From positions 1 to 5,735 of the forward strand of contig JAENIV010000054.1 of NCBI GenBank assembly GCA_016844295.1: a stretch of DNA of 5,735 bases, read 5' to 3'. The notes beneath the pieces were generated by a model. That model worked only from the letters and a program-made list of their open reading frames with translations, did no database searches and was not told the origin of the DNA. A program made the translations under genes and the position numbers. This document shows positions 5,330 through 5,735 of the stretch, one piece after another (within the stretch, counting starts at the first letter, position 1; each line of letters begins with the position of its first letter). The DNA comes from Candidatus Berkelbacteria bacterium (lineage in GTDB: Bacteria > Patescibacteriota > UBA1384 > UBA12157 > JAENIV01).

Positions 5330-5735
5330 ATGGAAAAGTACGAAATCACAATTATTACCAAGGAACCCTTCGACACTGCTCATGGTAAAGACACAAAAGA
5401 TACGCCCGTCAAAAAAGAAATAGAATCTTTAGGCGGGAAAATTTTGAATGTCCAATCTTTGGGCCAAAAACAGATGGCTTACCAGATCAAAAAAGAGACT
5501 GCGGGTTTTTATACGGTTATAACACTCGAAATTGATCCTACCAAAGTTTTGGAATTAAACAAAAAGTTCGGGCTTAAACAGGAAATTTTACGGCATTTAA
5601 TTTTAGTCGCAAAAGCGGCAAAAACTGAAGTACCCAGGGTCCGAAAAGAAGTTGTCGAAACCAAAACTATTACCCCGGAAGTTGAAGAAAAGCCCAAAGA
5701 GGAAATTCCTGAACCTCTCCAAGAACCTGTTGAAG
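5330..5735 (+). CDS. rpsF: 30S ribosomal protein bS6, 3'-truncated by window edge
   Basis: bS6 sits on the platform of the small ribosomal subunit, where it pairs with bS18 on 16S rRNA. The first 135 codons are present and there is no stop before the window ends. The family pattern is clear: MEKYEITIIT as first strand, SLGGKILNVQSLGQKQMAYQI (residues 33-53) matching the usual GGKI...GRRxLAYPI, GFYTVITLEIDP (59-70), a helix with LELNKKFGL and the closing strand ILRHLILV (86-93). The usual Trp before the GRR-like step is replaced (SLGQK). From about 94 a basic linker leads to a Glu/Pro-rich tail that is still running at the edge; E. coli bS6 also ends in an acidic tail, to which RimK adds glutamates. 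ATG 5330 is the only sensible start. In many bacteria ssb and rpsR follow, so they are expected just to the right. Confidence 0.95.
   Translation, partial: MEKYEITIITKEPFDTAHGKDTKDTPVKKEIESLGGKILNVQSLGQKQMAYQIKKETAGFYTVITLEIDPTKVLELNKKFGLKQEILRHLILVAKAAKTEVPRVRKEVVETKTITPEVEEKPKEEIPEPLQEPVE

Noticed and set aside
5509..5697. Minus-strand open frame opposite rpsF
   Set aside because: The plus strand encodes recognisable bS6 across the whole stretch.

Overview
The window is AT-rich bacterial DNA with short intergenic gaps. The mix of genes (a Fic protein, the core GTPase YchF, two multi-pass GT-C-type membrane proteins and ribosomal protein bS6) and the weak or absent Shine-Dalgarno sequences at several starts recall a reduced-genome lineage such as Candidate Phyla Radiation/Patescibacteria. 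That assignment is an inference from gene style, because no rRNA or other decisive marker is present. The standard bacterial code fits: no TGA interrupts the five long reading frames and TGG is used for tryptophan.

Layout, left to right. (1) Positions 3-419 hold the 3' part of a Fic-family AMP-transferase gene (+), cut by the window edge. It has an intact HPFxDGNGR motif but stops early, and another frame up to 532 looks like a damaged continuation of the C-terminal winged-helix region. (2) ychF (+, 542-1621) encodes a complete YchF/OLA1-type P-loop NTPase. (3) A small gene on the minus strand (1857-1618) converges on ychF and overlaps its stop codon by a few bases; it encodes a 79-residue proline- and acid-rich, probably disordered protein of unknown function. 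(4) A divergent, AT-rich intergenic region (1858-2011) holds candidate promoters for both directions and a perfect 14-bp palindrome. (5) Positions 2012-3532 (+) encode a GT39/PMT-like membrane glycosyltransferase. (6) After a 74-bp gap containing a textbook extended -10 promoter inside an inverted repeat, 3607-5268 (+) encodes a second, different GT-C-like membrane protein. (7) rpsF (+, from 5330) encodes ribosomal protein bS6 and runs off the right edge within an acidic, proline-rich tail.

How the genes relate. The two membrane proteins lie in tandem and probably both transfer sugars from lipid carriers to surface glycans or proteins outside the membrane. Each seems to have its own promoter, so they need not form one operon. 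YchF and bS6 belong to translation. The most notable regulatory feature is that the GT39-like gene and rpsF both have a -10-like hexamer ending nine bases before an ATG that lacks a Shine-Dalgarno sequence, which suggests leaderless mRNAs. I found no RNA gene, CRISPR array, insertion sequence or convincing Rho-independent terminator. Apart from the small disordered protein, the Fic gene's damaged end and the promoter architecture, the window looks like ordinary genome content; I do not see a clear new multi-gene system.
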